Positions 1 through 8,251 of a DNA stretch of 64,000 bases are shown piece after piece; position 1 is the stretch's first letter, and each line of letters begins with the position of its first letter. Made by a program: the position numbers and the translations under genes. Source of the stretch: JANRIC01 sp033765345 (GTDB taxonomy: Bacteria; Bacteroidota; Bacteroidia; Cytophagales; Microscillaceae); contig JANRIC010000133.1 in the NCBI GenBank assembly GCA_033765345.1, positions 8,023 to 72,022 of the forward strand, in the 5' to 3' direction. Under the pieces are notes generated by a model. That model worked only from the letters and a program-made list of their open reading frames with translations. It made no database searches and had not been told where the DNA came from.

Positions 1-476
1 GTACGTCCGATTCCGAGGATTTGCAAGTCAATGCCTCCAAAGTCCTTGATTTTCTGCTCATAATCGAGGCAATATTGGTGAATATCTTTTTTGTCTATGG
101 TTCCGTCAGGGATATGAATATTTTCAAGAGGGATGTCTACGTGATCCAATAAGTTTTCTTTCATGAATCGGACATAACTTTGGATATTATCGGGAGTAAT
201 GGGGTAATATTCATCTAGGTTAAAAGTAATGACATTTTTGAAGCTGAGTCCTTCTTCCTGATGCATTTTGATCAATTCCTGATAGACTCGAATGGGGGTA
301 GAACCAGTAGCTAGACCCAATACACAGGATTTGTTTTCCTGCTTTCGGGTGCGAATGAGGGCAGCAATTTCTTCGGCCACGGCGCGGGAAGCTTTGACAG
401 AGCTGTCCAGGATTACGGTATGTAATCTCTCGAACCGAGTTTCTTCACTAGGATGGGGTTTTGAGAGCAAAGCCAT
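1..476 (-). CDS. nagB: Glucosamine-6-phosphate deaminase, N-terminal part (runs off the window)
   Basis: Reading the minus strand from an ATG at 476, the frame stays open to the window edge (about 158 residues). It contains the sugar-isomerase signature GLATGSTP and the NLDEYYP segment typical of NagB, which converts glucosamine-6-phosphate to fructose-6-phosphate and ammonia. The rest of the gene, including the catalytic loop, lies outside. Many Bacteroidota have a long version with a C-terminal PIG-L deacetylase domain; whether this is one cannot be seen. A -7 promoter element lies at 526-533, giving a leader of about 40 nt. It is divergent from the GntP permease gene. Confidence 0.9.
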   Translation of the reverse strand, partial: MALLSKPHPSEETRFERLHTVILDSSVKASRAVAEEIAALIRTRKQENKSCVLGLATGSTPIRVYQELIKMHQEEGLSFKNVITFNLDEYYPITPDNIQSYVRFMKENLLDHVDIPLENIHIPDGTIDKKDIHQYCLDYEQKIKDFGGIDLQILGIGR

Positions 477-525
477 AGGATTTCGAGTAAGTTTAATTTT
501 CTTAATTTTAGATGAAAGTACTACA

Positions 526-533
526 CAAAGTTA
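526..533 (-). promoter_or_regulatory. Probable -7 element for nagB (TAACTTTG)
   Basis: On the minus strand the octamer TAACTTTG matches the Bacteroidota -7 consensus TAnnTTTG. The nagB ATG is 50 nt downstream. I see no convincing -33 TTTG at the usual distance, so this is a motif match only. Confidence 0.45.
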
Positions 534-660
534 ATTTAAAAAATGAATGTCTAAGGATTTCTTAATAAAATTATAAAATTAGTCAATAAAGAACTAAATA
601 TTTTGTAATCTCTTAGGGAATCTCTTATATTCAGCGCATTAAAAGACTAAATATACAAAT

Positions 661-1977
661 ATGCCTTTATTCATCGTGTTTTTAGGAGTGCTGGGTCTGT
701 TAGTTTTGATCACAGTTTTTAAGTTAGATGCTTTTATTTCATTTATCATCGTATCCATTTTTGTGGGTTTGGGAGAGGGGATGACGCTGGAAGCTACTAT
801 GGCCGCCATTGAAAAGGGAATCGGAAGTACTCTGGGAGGCTTGGTGATGATCCTGGGTTTTGGGGCGATGTTGGGTAAGTTGGTGGCTGACAGTGGCGCA
901 GCACAGCGTATTACGGATAGTCTTGTCAAGCTTTTTGGGCTAGGCCGGGTACAATGGTCGCTGATGATTACAGGTTTTATTGTAGGAATACCGATGTTTT
1001 ACAATGTGGGTTTTGTGATTATGGTTCCGTTGGCATTTACGGTGGCGATGAGCAATCGCCTTCCTTTATTATATATATCCCTGCCGATGCTGGCTGCGCT
1101 TTCGGTTACGCACGGTTATTTACCCCCTCACCCCTCCCCTACGGCCATTGCAAAGATGTTCGAGGCGGATATGGGGCTTACTTTAATTTATGGATTTGTT
1201 GTGGCGATTCCGGCAATTCTGGTGGCTGGTCCTTTATTTTCTTCTACGGTCAAGAAATACAAATCTCAGCCACTTAAAGAATTTTACAATGAGCAAACCC
1301 TGGCAGATCATGAAATGCCTTCATTGGGAATCAGCCTTCTTACGGCTTTATTGCCTGTATTATTGATTGGTATGGCGGTGATTTCTGCCGGATATTTTGG
1401 AAAAGCCCACCCCGTTCGTCAAGTGTTTGATATCCTGGGTATACCTTCCCTGGCGATGCTTCTTTCGGTATTGTTGGCGGTTTATCTGCTGGGTTTAAGG
1501 CAGGGTACGCCGATGAAATCAGTCATGGCGATGATTTCCAAAGCTGTCTCTAGTGTTACGCTGATCTTGCTGGTGATTGCGGGTGCGGGTGCTTTGAAAG
1601 AAGTATTGGTAGAAAGCGGTGTGAGTAAATATATTGGGGAAGTATTGGGGCAGTCTAGTTTATCTCCTTTATTTTTGGCTTGGTTGATTGCTGCGGCAAT
1701 TCGTGTGTGTGTGGGTTCGGCTACGGTGGCAGGTCTTACGGCTGCCGGAATTATCGAGCCGATGGTCAGCGCAGGAGGTGTTTCACCGGAATTGATGACC
1801 TTATCCATCGGTGCTGGAAGCCTGATGCTTTCCCACGTGAACGACAGCGGCTTCTGGATGTTTAAAGAATATTTTAACCTAAGTGTACAAGAAACACTTG
1901 CTACCTGGACAGTCATGGAAACCATCGTATCCGTAGTAGGGCTGTTGGGCATTTTGGCACTCAGTATGATTATATAG
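661..1977 (+). CDS. GntP-family permease (gluconate / D-serine type proton symporter)
   Basis: The protein has 438 residues, almost entirely hydrophobic with about 12 membrane segments, matching the usual length of GntP carriers. GntP hallmarks visible by eye are HGYLPPHPSPTAIA near residue 157, CVGSATVAGLTAAGI near 350 and SHVNDSGFWMFKEYF near 395. The family carries gluconate, but also D-serine (DsdX) and other hydroxy- or amino-acids. The neighbours RidA and a D-serine-dehydratase-like enzyme make D-serine or a related amino acid a reasonable substrate, which is inference. The ATG at 661 is the first in frame. It is followed 86 nt later by ridA on the same strand. Confidence 0.88.
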   Translation: MPLFIVFLGVLGLLVLITVFKLDAFISFIIVSIFVGLGEGMTLEATMAAIEKGIGSTLGGLVMILGFGAMLGKLVADSGAAQRITDSLVKLFGLGRVQWSLMITGFIVGIPMFYNVGFVIMVPLAFTVAMSNRLPLLYISLPMLAALSVTHGYLPPHPSPTAIAKMFEADMGLTLIYGFVVAIPAILVAGPLFSSTVKKYKSQPLKEFYNEQTLADHEMPSLGISLLTALLPVLLIGMAVISAGYFGKAHPVRQVFDILGIPSLAMLLSVLLAVYLLGLRQGTPMKSVMAMISKAVSSVTLILLVIAGAGALKEVLVESGVSKYIGEVLGQSSLSPLFLAWLIAAAIRVCVGSATVAGLTAAGIIEPMVSAGGVSPELMTLSIGAGSLMLSHVNDSGFWMFKEYFNLSVQETLATWTVMETIVSVVGLLGILALSMII

Positions 1978-2063
1978 TATAATAGAGTAGTGTGTGAGTA
2001 TTCAAAATTACCAATAAAATAAATCACTAAATCATAAAAATCAAATAAATCACAGTTTAGACG

Positions 2064-2531
2064 ATGATGCATCCCAAACCTGAAAAACAAATTACCATTT
2101 TGCAATTAGAGTTACCACCTGCGCCTACTCCTGGTGGGGTCTATCATCCGGTGGTTATTGTCAACAATTTGTTGTACATCTCCGGACAGCCACCCTGCAA
2201 CTCGGACGGAAGCCTGATCACAGGCAAGGTAGGTCAGGATTTGAGCCTGGAGGAAGGTTATGAAGCTGCCCGGCAAACTGGACTGACGATGCTTTCCACT
2301 TTAAGAAGCCACTTGGGAGATCTGAATCAAATCAAAAGACTGGTCAAAACTTTGGGGATGGTCAATTGCCTGCCTGATTTCACTTTACACCCTGCGGTCA
2401 TTAACGGATATAGCGAATTGATGCGGGATATTTGGGGAGAAGAATATGGTAAGGGAGCTCGAAGTGCCGTAGGGATGACTCTACCAGGCAATATCGCTGT
2501 AGAAATAGAGGCTATTTTTGAACTTTTTTGA
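2064..2531 (+). CDS. RidA family protein (enamine/imine deaminase)
   Basis: A 155-residue member of the YjgF/YER057c/UK114 superfamily, in the longer subgroup that ends in ARSAVGMTLPGNIAVEIEAIF. The N-terminal half has the HPVVIVNNLLYISGQPP strand typical of the family. RidA proteins hydrolyse reactive 2-aminoacrylate and other enamines made by PLP-dependent dehydratases. That fits its place next to a permease and upstream of a D-serine-type PLP enzyme. Two ATGs are adjacent (2064 and 2067) and cannot be separated here. It probably forms a unit with the GntP gene. Confidence 0.88.
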   Translation: MMHPKPEKQITILQLELPPAPTPGGVYHPVVIVNNLLYISGQPPCNSDGSLITGKVGQDLSLEEGYEAARQTGLTMLSTLRSHLGDLNQIKRLVKTLGMVNCLPDFTLHPAVINGYSELMRDIWGEEYGKGARSAVGMTLPGNIAVEIEAIFELF

Positions 2532-2736
2532 TGAGCTTTTAATTTGTGGGAAAATCACGAAATATTTGAAAGATCATTATTTCCCAATTTAAGCTTAATT
2601 TTATTTAATTTTTTGGGCTGTCTAAAAAATTAAAGCATAATTTTTGTGATTTTCTTGCACACAAGGATGATTTTTGCTTCATTTGTCTCTTGAGTATGTA
2701 AAAATTACTTTATATCTATTCGCTTGTGCAATAAAC

Positions 2737-3171
2737 ATGTCTAAGGTCAAATCAATTTTCGGTTTATTCATCATTCTTTGGGGGGTGTCTGTTGCTTATC
2801 CCAAAGATATAGTGCATTTATCGAGTTCTTTTGCTGCTTTTGACCTGATTATTGATGATCCTAGCACTGATCTGCCTATAGCTTTTGTTTCTCCTCTTTA
2901 TGATGAACCTTTTGCGCCGGAAGATGCTAAAAAAGATGATTCACAAGAAGAAGAGGAGGAAGAAAGAAAAGAAAAAGAAGAGAAAGAAGAAAGAGAGGGT
3001 GAAAAAACAGAAAAGAAAAAACGTTTTTCATCTTTTCTGCTAAATCCAATCGCTGCTTCAGCTTTATTGTACGATTCTAACCTGCTTTATTTATATTTAT
3101 CTCAAAAGTCACTTTTTTTATCTGCTTATCAAAACCCGCTGTATATTCTTTACGGCAACTTCCGCTGTTAG
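2737..3171 (+). CDS. Small secreted protein with an acidic/lysine-rich linker, upstream of the SulP-DAB genes
   Basis: I do not recognise this protein (144 residues from the ATG at 2737). Residues 1-22 look like a Sec signal peptide: MSKVKS, a hydrophobic stretch, then VAYP. Residues about 65-95 are almost only Glu, Lys and Arg, and the C-terminal third is rich in Leu, Tyr and Ser. The 2737 start is preferred over one at 2674 because only it puts the signal peptide at the N-terminus. The gene lies 219 nt upstream of the SulP gene on the same strand and could be co-transcribed with the inorganic-carbon genes. No function can be assigned. Confidence 0.6.
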   Translation: MSKVKSIFGLFIILWGVSVAYPKDIVHLSSSFAAFDLIIDDPSTDLPIAFVSPLYDEPFAPEDAKKDDSQEEEEEERKEKEEKEEREGEKTEKKKRFSSFLLNPIAASALLYDSNLLYLYLSQKSLFLSAYQNPLYILYGNFRC

Positions 3172-3390
3172 AATTTCTTCCAATTACCCTATTTATGTTG
3201 TCAAAACGCTACGCTTGCGCTGGTCACGAATCGCTTGATCAGTGCCGTTTGATGGCATTAAAACTCCAAATCTTATTTACAGCATAGCAATTCATAATTA
3301 TAGTGATTGTCTTTTATCAATACACTAGTTATGGTGTCACTATGCATTTATTTCTCCATTTGATTCTTAAAAAATTAAATATAAAACTTT

Positions 3391-5718
3391 ATGCTTTTTC
3401 AAAAAAATATTCCAGCAGACGGCCTTGCGGGTCTGCAACAAAACTGGAAAAACGATCTTAGTTCTGGTTTTCTGGTATTTTTAATTGCTCTGCCACTTTG
3501 TTTAGGTATTTCTTTGGCGAGTGGTTTTCCACCCATTGCCGGAATTTTCACGGCAATCATAGGTGGTATGGTAGTTTCGGTATTTGCAGGCTCGAAGCTT
3601 ACCATCAAGGGTCCTGCGGCAGGTTTGATTGCCATTGCGGTAGGAGCCATTGATACTTTTAGCAAGTATAATACCCCTGATGATAGGATGATGGCTTATA
3701 AGCTTACCCTGGCAGTGATTGTGGTAGCGAGTGTACTTCAGGTGATTTTCGGTTTAGTGAAAGCGGGGCGATACGGTGATTTTTTTCCTGCTTCGGTGAT
3801 TCACGGGATGTTGGCTGCCATTGGGATTATCATCTTCGCCAAACAGTTTCCTGTCTTGATGGGAGTCAAACCTCAATCCAAAGAACCTTTGGAATTGCTT
3901 GCTGAAATTCCTCAGATGCTCAAGGAAATGAATCCTGAAATATTCTTGATTGGAGGGGTTAGCTTGCTTATACTTTTTATTTTGCCTTTGATCAAGAACA
4001 AGTTGATCAAAATGATTCCTGCGCCGATGCTGGTTTTGGTTTTTGCTGTGTTGATGGGATTTTATTTTGATTTGTTGCACGAGCACAAGTATATGTTCTT
4101 GGGTCACGAATACCATCTGGGGGAAAACTTCCTGGTTACTTTACCTGATAACATACTGGATGGTATTACCTTTCCGGTATTTACGCATATTTTCACGCTG
4201 GACTCTATCCAGTTTATTTTGATGTTTTCACTTGTTGGCAGTATAGAATCTCTTTTGACTGTGAAGGCGATTGACGGGCTTGACCCTTATCAGCGTAAAT
4301 CGGACATGAATCGGGATTTAGTAGCCGTGGGTGCAGGAAATATACTTGCAGGATTGATTGGGGGCTTGCCGATGATTTCGGAAGTAGTACGTAGCTCTGC
4401 CAATGTAAATAACGGCGCAAGAACCCGTTGGGCAAATTTCTTTCACGGAATATTTCTTTTGATTTTTGTGGCCTTTTTCCCTGGTCTGATCCATCAGATT
4501 CCTTTGGCTGCTTTGGCGGCGATGTTGGTTTATACCGGATACCGTTTGGCTTCTCCCAAAGAGTTTAAGAATACCTATCAAATCGGAGCAGAGCAATTAG
4601 TGATATTTCTGACTACCTTGATTATTACACTGGCTACCGACTTGTTGCTGGGTGTGTTCGCCGGGATTGTCCTCAAAATACTCATTCACATCATTGGAGG
4701 TGCTAATCCTTTGAGAATTTTCAAAGCAAAAGCTGAATTAAGCCATAAACACGAAACCTATTGTCTAAATATTAGTAATTACGCTATTTTCAGCAACTTT
4801 CTAGGATATAAGAAATATTTGGCACAAATCCCTGCAGGCTCACACGTTATCATCAATTTTGAGCAAGCCTGGTATGTAGACCATACTTTTATGGAGCATA
4901 TCCATCACTTTGAGCATGACCACCACCTGACCGGAGGCACCGTAGAGTTGGAAGGTCTTGAGAATCACAAACCTTTTTCAGATCACCCTCTGGCAGCACG
5001 AAAGATTCGTAAAAATGCTCAGGGAAAAAGCAAAGAAATCTCACTCAATAATCGTCAAAAAGCCTTACAAAAAGTAGCTGATCAATTAGGCTGCTCTAAG
5101 TTTAATCCTAATCTGGCCTATGACAGTATGCGAATGATTCACTTTAGCTTCTTTCAGGGTAAAAAAGTAAAATACCTTGAGAATAGATTGATCAAAGAAA
5201 TAAAAGGAGCAACTCTTGAGTTTACGGATTTGTTGGTCACCGAAGGAGCCAGAACTTCCGAAACCAGATACAAAACCTCTGTGTTGTTTGTTTCACATTT
5301 ACACGATCATTTCCCGGATTTTAGAATTGAGAAAGAAGGTTTTTGGGATAAGTTCTTTGGGGGATCCGACATTAATTTTGAACAATATCCGGTTTTCTCC
5401 AAAAAATACCTACTCCGAGGGGCTGACGAGCAAGCAATTAAGGCTTTTTTTGATGAAGAGTTGATCCGATTTTTTGAAAAACATCACGATTTTCTGGTAG
5501 AAACCAAAGGAGATAAAATCCTGATTCATCGTGATAAAGGACTAACTCCTCCTAAGTTGGTAACAGAGGAATTTAAGTTTGCCGAAGAACTATTCAGCAT
5601 CATTCATAAGTCTTGTCTCTCTCAAATGGACTACCTGCAAAGCGAATCTAAAAAGAATCATCCTGTAAACAGCCCATTGGCAAATAGCCTGGATGGGCAA
5701 TCAAATATTGAGCAATAA
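3391..5718 (+). CDS. SulP-family anion transporter with STAS-like region and extra C-terminal domain (putative bicarbonate transporter)
   Basis: A 775-residue protein. Residues about 15-440 are the SulP membrane core with about 12 to 14 helices; the SLASGFPPIAGIFTAIIGG and TIKGPAAGLIAIAVGA segments are typical. Residues about 455-560 resemble a STAS domain. Residues about 570-775 are an additional soluble domain not found in ordinary SulP proteins, containing a YLLRGADEQAIKAFF segment. SulP carriers move sulfate, bicarbonate or other anions. Here dabA starts 27 nt downstream, so bicarbonate is the likely substrate (inference from context). It acts in the inner membrane. Confidence 0.85.
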   Translation: MLFQKNIPADGLAGLQQNWKNDLSSGFLVFLIALPLCLGISLASGFPPIAGIFTAIIGGMVVSVFAGSKLTIKGPAAGLIAIAVGAIDTFSKYNTPDDRMMAYKLTLAVIVVASVLQVIFGLVKAGRYGDFFPASVIHGMLAAIGIIIFAKQFPVLMGVKPQSKEPLELLAEIPQMLKEMNPEIFLIGGVSLLILFILPLIKNKLIKMIPAPMLVLVFAVLMGFYFDLLHEHKYMFLGHEYHLGENFLVTLPDNILDGITFPVFTHIFTLDSIQFILMFSLVGSIESLLTVKAIDGLDPYQRKSDMNRDLVAVGAGNILAGLIGGLPMISEVVRSSANVNNGARTRWANFFHGIFLLIFVAFFPGLIHQIPLAALAAMLVYTGYRLASPKEFKNTYQIGAEQLVIFLTTLIITLATDLLLGVFAGIVLKILIHIIGGANPLRIFKAKAELSHKHETYCLNISNYAIFSNFLGYKKYLAQIPAGSHVIINFEQAWYVDHTFMEHIHHFEHDHHLTGGTVELEGLENHKPFSDHPLAARKIRKNAQGKSKEISLNNRQKALQKVADQLGCSKFNPNLAYDSMRMIHFSFFQGKKVKYLENRLIKEIKGATLEFTDLLVTEGARTSETRYKTSVLFVSHLHDHFPDFRIEKEGFWDKFFGGSDINFEQYPVFSKKYLLRGADEQAIKAFFDEELIRFFEKHHDFLVETKGDKILIHRDKGLTPPKLVTEEFKFAEELFSIIHKSCLSQMDYLQSESKKNHPVNSPLANSLDGQSNIEQ

Positions 5719-5745
5719 ATATATTTCAACCAAAAACAGGCTTTT

Positions 5746-8247
5746 ATGAAAAAGGAAAAAGGAAATCTCGATATAAACCATATTATCCAAGAGCTGAAGC
5801 ATTATTTACCTGCCCAAGCACCGCTTAAGGATTTTGTGCATCATAATACACTGCATACTTTCCAGCATTTAAAATTTGATAAGGCTATCCATACAGCCTC
5901 TGAAATATTCGGCTATCACGTTTCTCTAAATTTAGACGAATACAGAGCCTTTTATCATAAGGGGATGATTCGAAAAGAAATTCTGGACAAAGTCATTCTA
6001 CAAAGGAAAGGCGATGCAAATGCCACTCTTTGGAAAAATAAACTTTTGATCCAAGACTACCACGTCTCCGAAATCTCAAGGGTAGGGCTTCTAAGAGCGA
6101 ATTGGAAAAAACACTATCACATCGACTTGGATTCTCTGGTTCATCCGATCTTATTTAGAGTCTTGTGCAGTTATTTGGATCAGGGAATTGCTATCTGGAA
6201 ATTTCCTGTTTGGGACAAAGGCTTTATGGCTTCTATCCGTACTTTAGAGAAAAACAGCTTCAGCAGTGTTTTTCGCACCGAAAGGGCACGTCACTTACTA
6301 CTGCATAGCCATTTGCACATCGATCAATTGTTGAAAATTCTGGTGGGCGATGAAACGCTGTATGAGCATTATCTTTTTGATCAGCAGTTTTCACATCAGG
6401 GATGGTCAGGGATTGTTTCTTCTATTGAAGATCAACCCGACGGCCTGTTGGATCACAAAAAGATTACTCTCAAAGAACTCATTCAATTGGAATTACTCCT
6501 TGAAATAGATGCCCTCGACTTTTCTTTTGGTGAAATATGGGCACCTCTCTCTCATAAAATCACAGAGAAGCCCACCCCATTATTTGCTGAAATTGAGGAA
6601 AGCGAGTTTTGGGAAATTCTCTCTATCTGGCAAGAGGTATATGAATGGAGCTATTACGATGAAGTACTGATTGGCATTCAACAACAGGAAAACCACCAAC
6701 CCGATCAGCCAAATAAAAGCTTTCAGGCACTCTTTTGCATTGACGACCGGGAATGCTCTTTCAGAAGGTATCTGGAAAAATTTGACCCGCAATGCGAAAC
6801 TTTCGGTACTCCCGGCTTCTTTCATGTAGAATTTTTTTACAAGCCTGAGCACGGCAGATTCTATACCAAGCTCTGCCCCGCCCCTGTGACCCCCAAATAC
6901 CTCATCAAGGAAACCAAAACCAAGGCAAAAAGGAAAAAGGAAATGCATTTTACCAAACATACCCATTCCCTTTTCGGAGGTTTTATCATTACCCATACCC
7001 TTGGTTTTTGGTCTGCTTTTAGGTTATTTTTCAATATATTTCGCCCCACAATGAGCCCGGCCACGTCTCACTGTTTTAAGCACATGGATAAGTATTCATC
7101 ACTCACCATTGAGAATACCAACCCCGAACATAAAGAAAATAACCTACAGATCGGCTTTACGATTGAGGAAATGGTCACCAGAGTGGAGGACTTGCTACGA
7201 GGTATTGGTATGATACAAAATTTTGCACCGATTGTATATGCCGTAGGTCATGGCTCAAGTAGTGTCAATAATCCACATTATGCGGCTTATGAATGCGGTG
7301 CCTGCTCAGGTCGCCCAGGATCAGTGAATGCCCGCGTAATTAGCTATATGGCCAATCACCCAAAAGTACGCAAAATATTGCGTGAAAGAGGTATTGATAT
7401 TCCCGATGAAACTCAGTTCCTGGGTGGTATCCACGATACTTGTAGGGATGAAATTGCCTTTTATGATGAAGAATTGCTTTCCCCTGCAAATCAGGAAAAA
7501 CACCAACAACATATCAAAACTTTTAAGACCGCTCTTGCACACAATGCCAAAGAACGCTCAAGAAGATTTGAGCTCATCCATACAAACCTAGATGCTGAAA
7601 AGGTTCATAAACAGGTACTCAAACGATCTATTTCTTTGTTTGAACCTCGCCCCGAATTAAATCACGCCACCAATTCGCTTTGTATTGTAGGCAGAAGATC
7701 GCTGACAAAAAATATCTTCCTGGATCGCCGTGCATTCCTGAATTCTTATGATTATGCGCTTGACCTCAACGGTGATCGACTTTTTGGGATTATGAAACCC
7801 CTGGGACCAGTTTGCGGAGGTATCAACTTAGAATATTATTTCTCAAGAGTCAATAACCAAAAACTGGGTGCTGGGAGCAAACTACCGCATAATGTCATGG
7901 GGCTTTTTGGGGTTGCCAATGGAATTGAAGGCGATTTAAGACCGGGGCTTCCCAGCCAGATGATCGAGATTCACGATCCGATTCGCCTTTTGATCATTGT
8001 AGAGCATTTCCCGGAGGTCGTCCTGGATGTAATCCAACGCGCGCCGGATATGTATGAGTGGTTTATCCATGAATGGGTACAGTTGGTAGCTATCCATCCT
8101 CAAAGCCGCGAACTTTACCGTTTTAAAGACGGGTATTTTAGCTTTTATGAAACCAGCGGGCGAAGCATTAAAAAGTTGCCGGAATCTGAGCTGGAACCCT
8201 TAGTAGCTTCACATCACGAAAATTTACCGGTTTACTTGACAATTTAA
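5746..8247 (+). CDS. dabA: Inorganic carbon transporter subunit DabA (DUF2309)
   Basis: An 833-residue DUF2309 protein. DabA resembles a beta-carbonic anhydrase and, with membrane subunit DabB, is thought to hydrate CO2 vectorially to bicarbonate inside the cell. The expected zinc-site residues are visible: Cys331 and Asp333 in CIDDRE, His502 in VGHGSS and Cys517 in ECGACSG. The spacings C-x-D and H-x14-C match the characterised Halothiobacillus protein (C351, D353, H524, C539). The length is normal and the site intact. The gene sits between SulP (27 nt gap) and dabB (4 nt gap), clearly one operon. Confidence 0.93.
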   Translation: MKKEKGNLDINHIIQELKHYLPAQAPLKDFVHHNTLHTFQHLKFDKAIHTASEIFGYHVSLNLDEYRAFYHKGMIRKEILDKVILQRKGDANATLWKNKLLIQDYHVSEISRVGLLRANWKKHYHIDLDSLVHPILFRVLCSYLDQGIAIWKFPVWDKGFMASIRTLEKNSFSSVFRTERARHLLLHSHLHIDQLLKILVGDETLYEHYLFDQQFSHQGWSGIVSSIEDQPDGLLDHKKITLKELIQLELLLEIDALDFSFGEIWAPLSHKITEKPTPLFAEIEESEFWEILSIWQEVYEWSYYDEVLIGIQQQENHQPDQPNKSFQALFCIDDRECSFRRYLEKFDPQCETFGTPGFFHVEFFYKPEHGRFYTKLCPAPVTPKYLIKETKTKAKRKKEMHFTKHTHSLFGGFIITHTLGFWSAFRLFFNIFRPTMSPATSHCFKHMDKYSSLTIENTNPEHKENNLQIGFTIEEMVTRVEDLLRGIGMIQNFAPIVYAVGHGSSSVNNPHYAAYECGACSGRPGSVNARVISYMANHPKVRKILRERGIDIPDETQFLGGIHDTCRDEIAFYDEELLSPANQEKHQQHIKTFKTALAHNAKERSRRFELIHTNLDAEKVHKQVLKRSISLFEPRPELNHATNSLCIVGRRSLTKNIFLDRRAFLNSYDYALDLNGDRLFGIMKPLGPVCGGINLEYYFSRVNNQKLGAGSKLPHNVMGLFGVANGIEGDLRPGLPSQMIEIHDPIRLLIIVEHFPEVVLDVIQRAPDMYEWFIHEWVQLVAIHPQSRELYRFKDGYFSFYETSGRSIKKLPESELEPLVASHHENLPVYLTI

Positions 8248-8251
8248 TACG

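Noticed and set aside
1482..2105. A 207-codon minus-strand frame opposite the GntP and RidA genes
   Set aside because: It is a shadow of the GntP coding frame and shows no family features.
2674..2736. An upstream start for the small secreted protein
   Set aside because: It would add 21 residues before the signal peptide; the ATG at 2737 gives a normal exported protein.
3391..5718. Calling the SulP gene a sulfate permease
   Set aside because: The family is mixed in substrate and the tight linkage to dabAB favours bicarbonate; sulfate cannot be supported.
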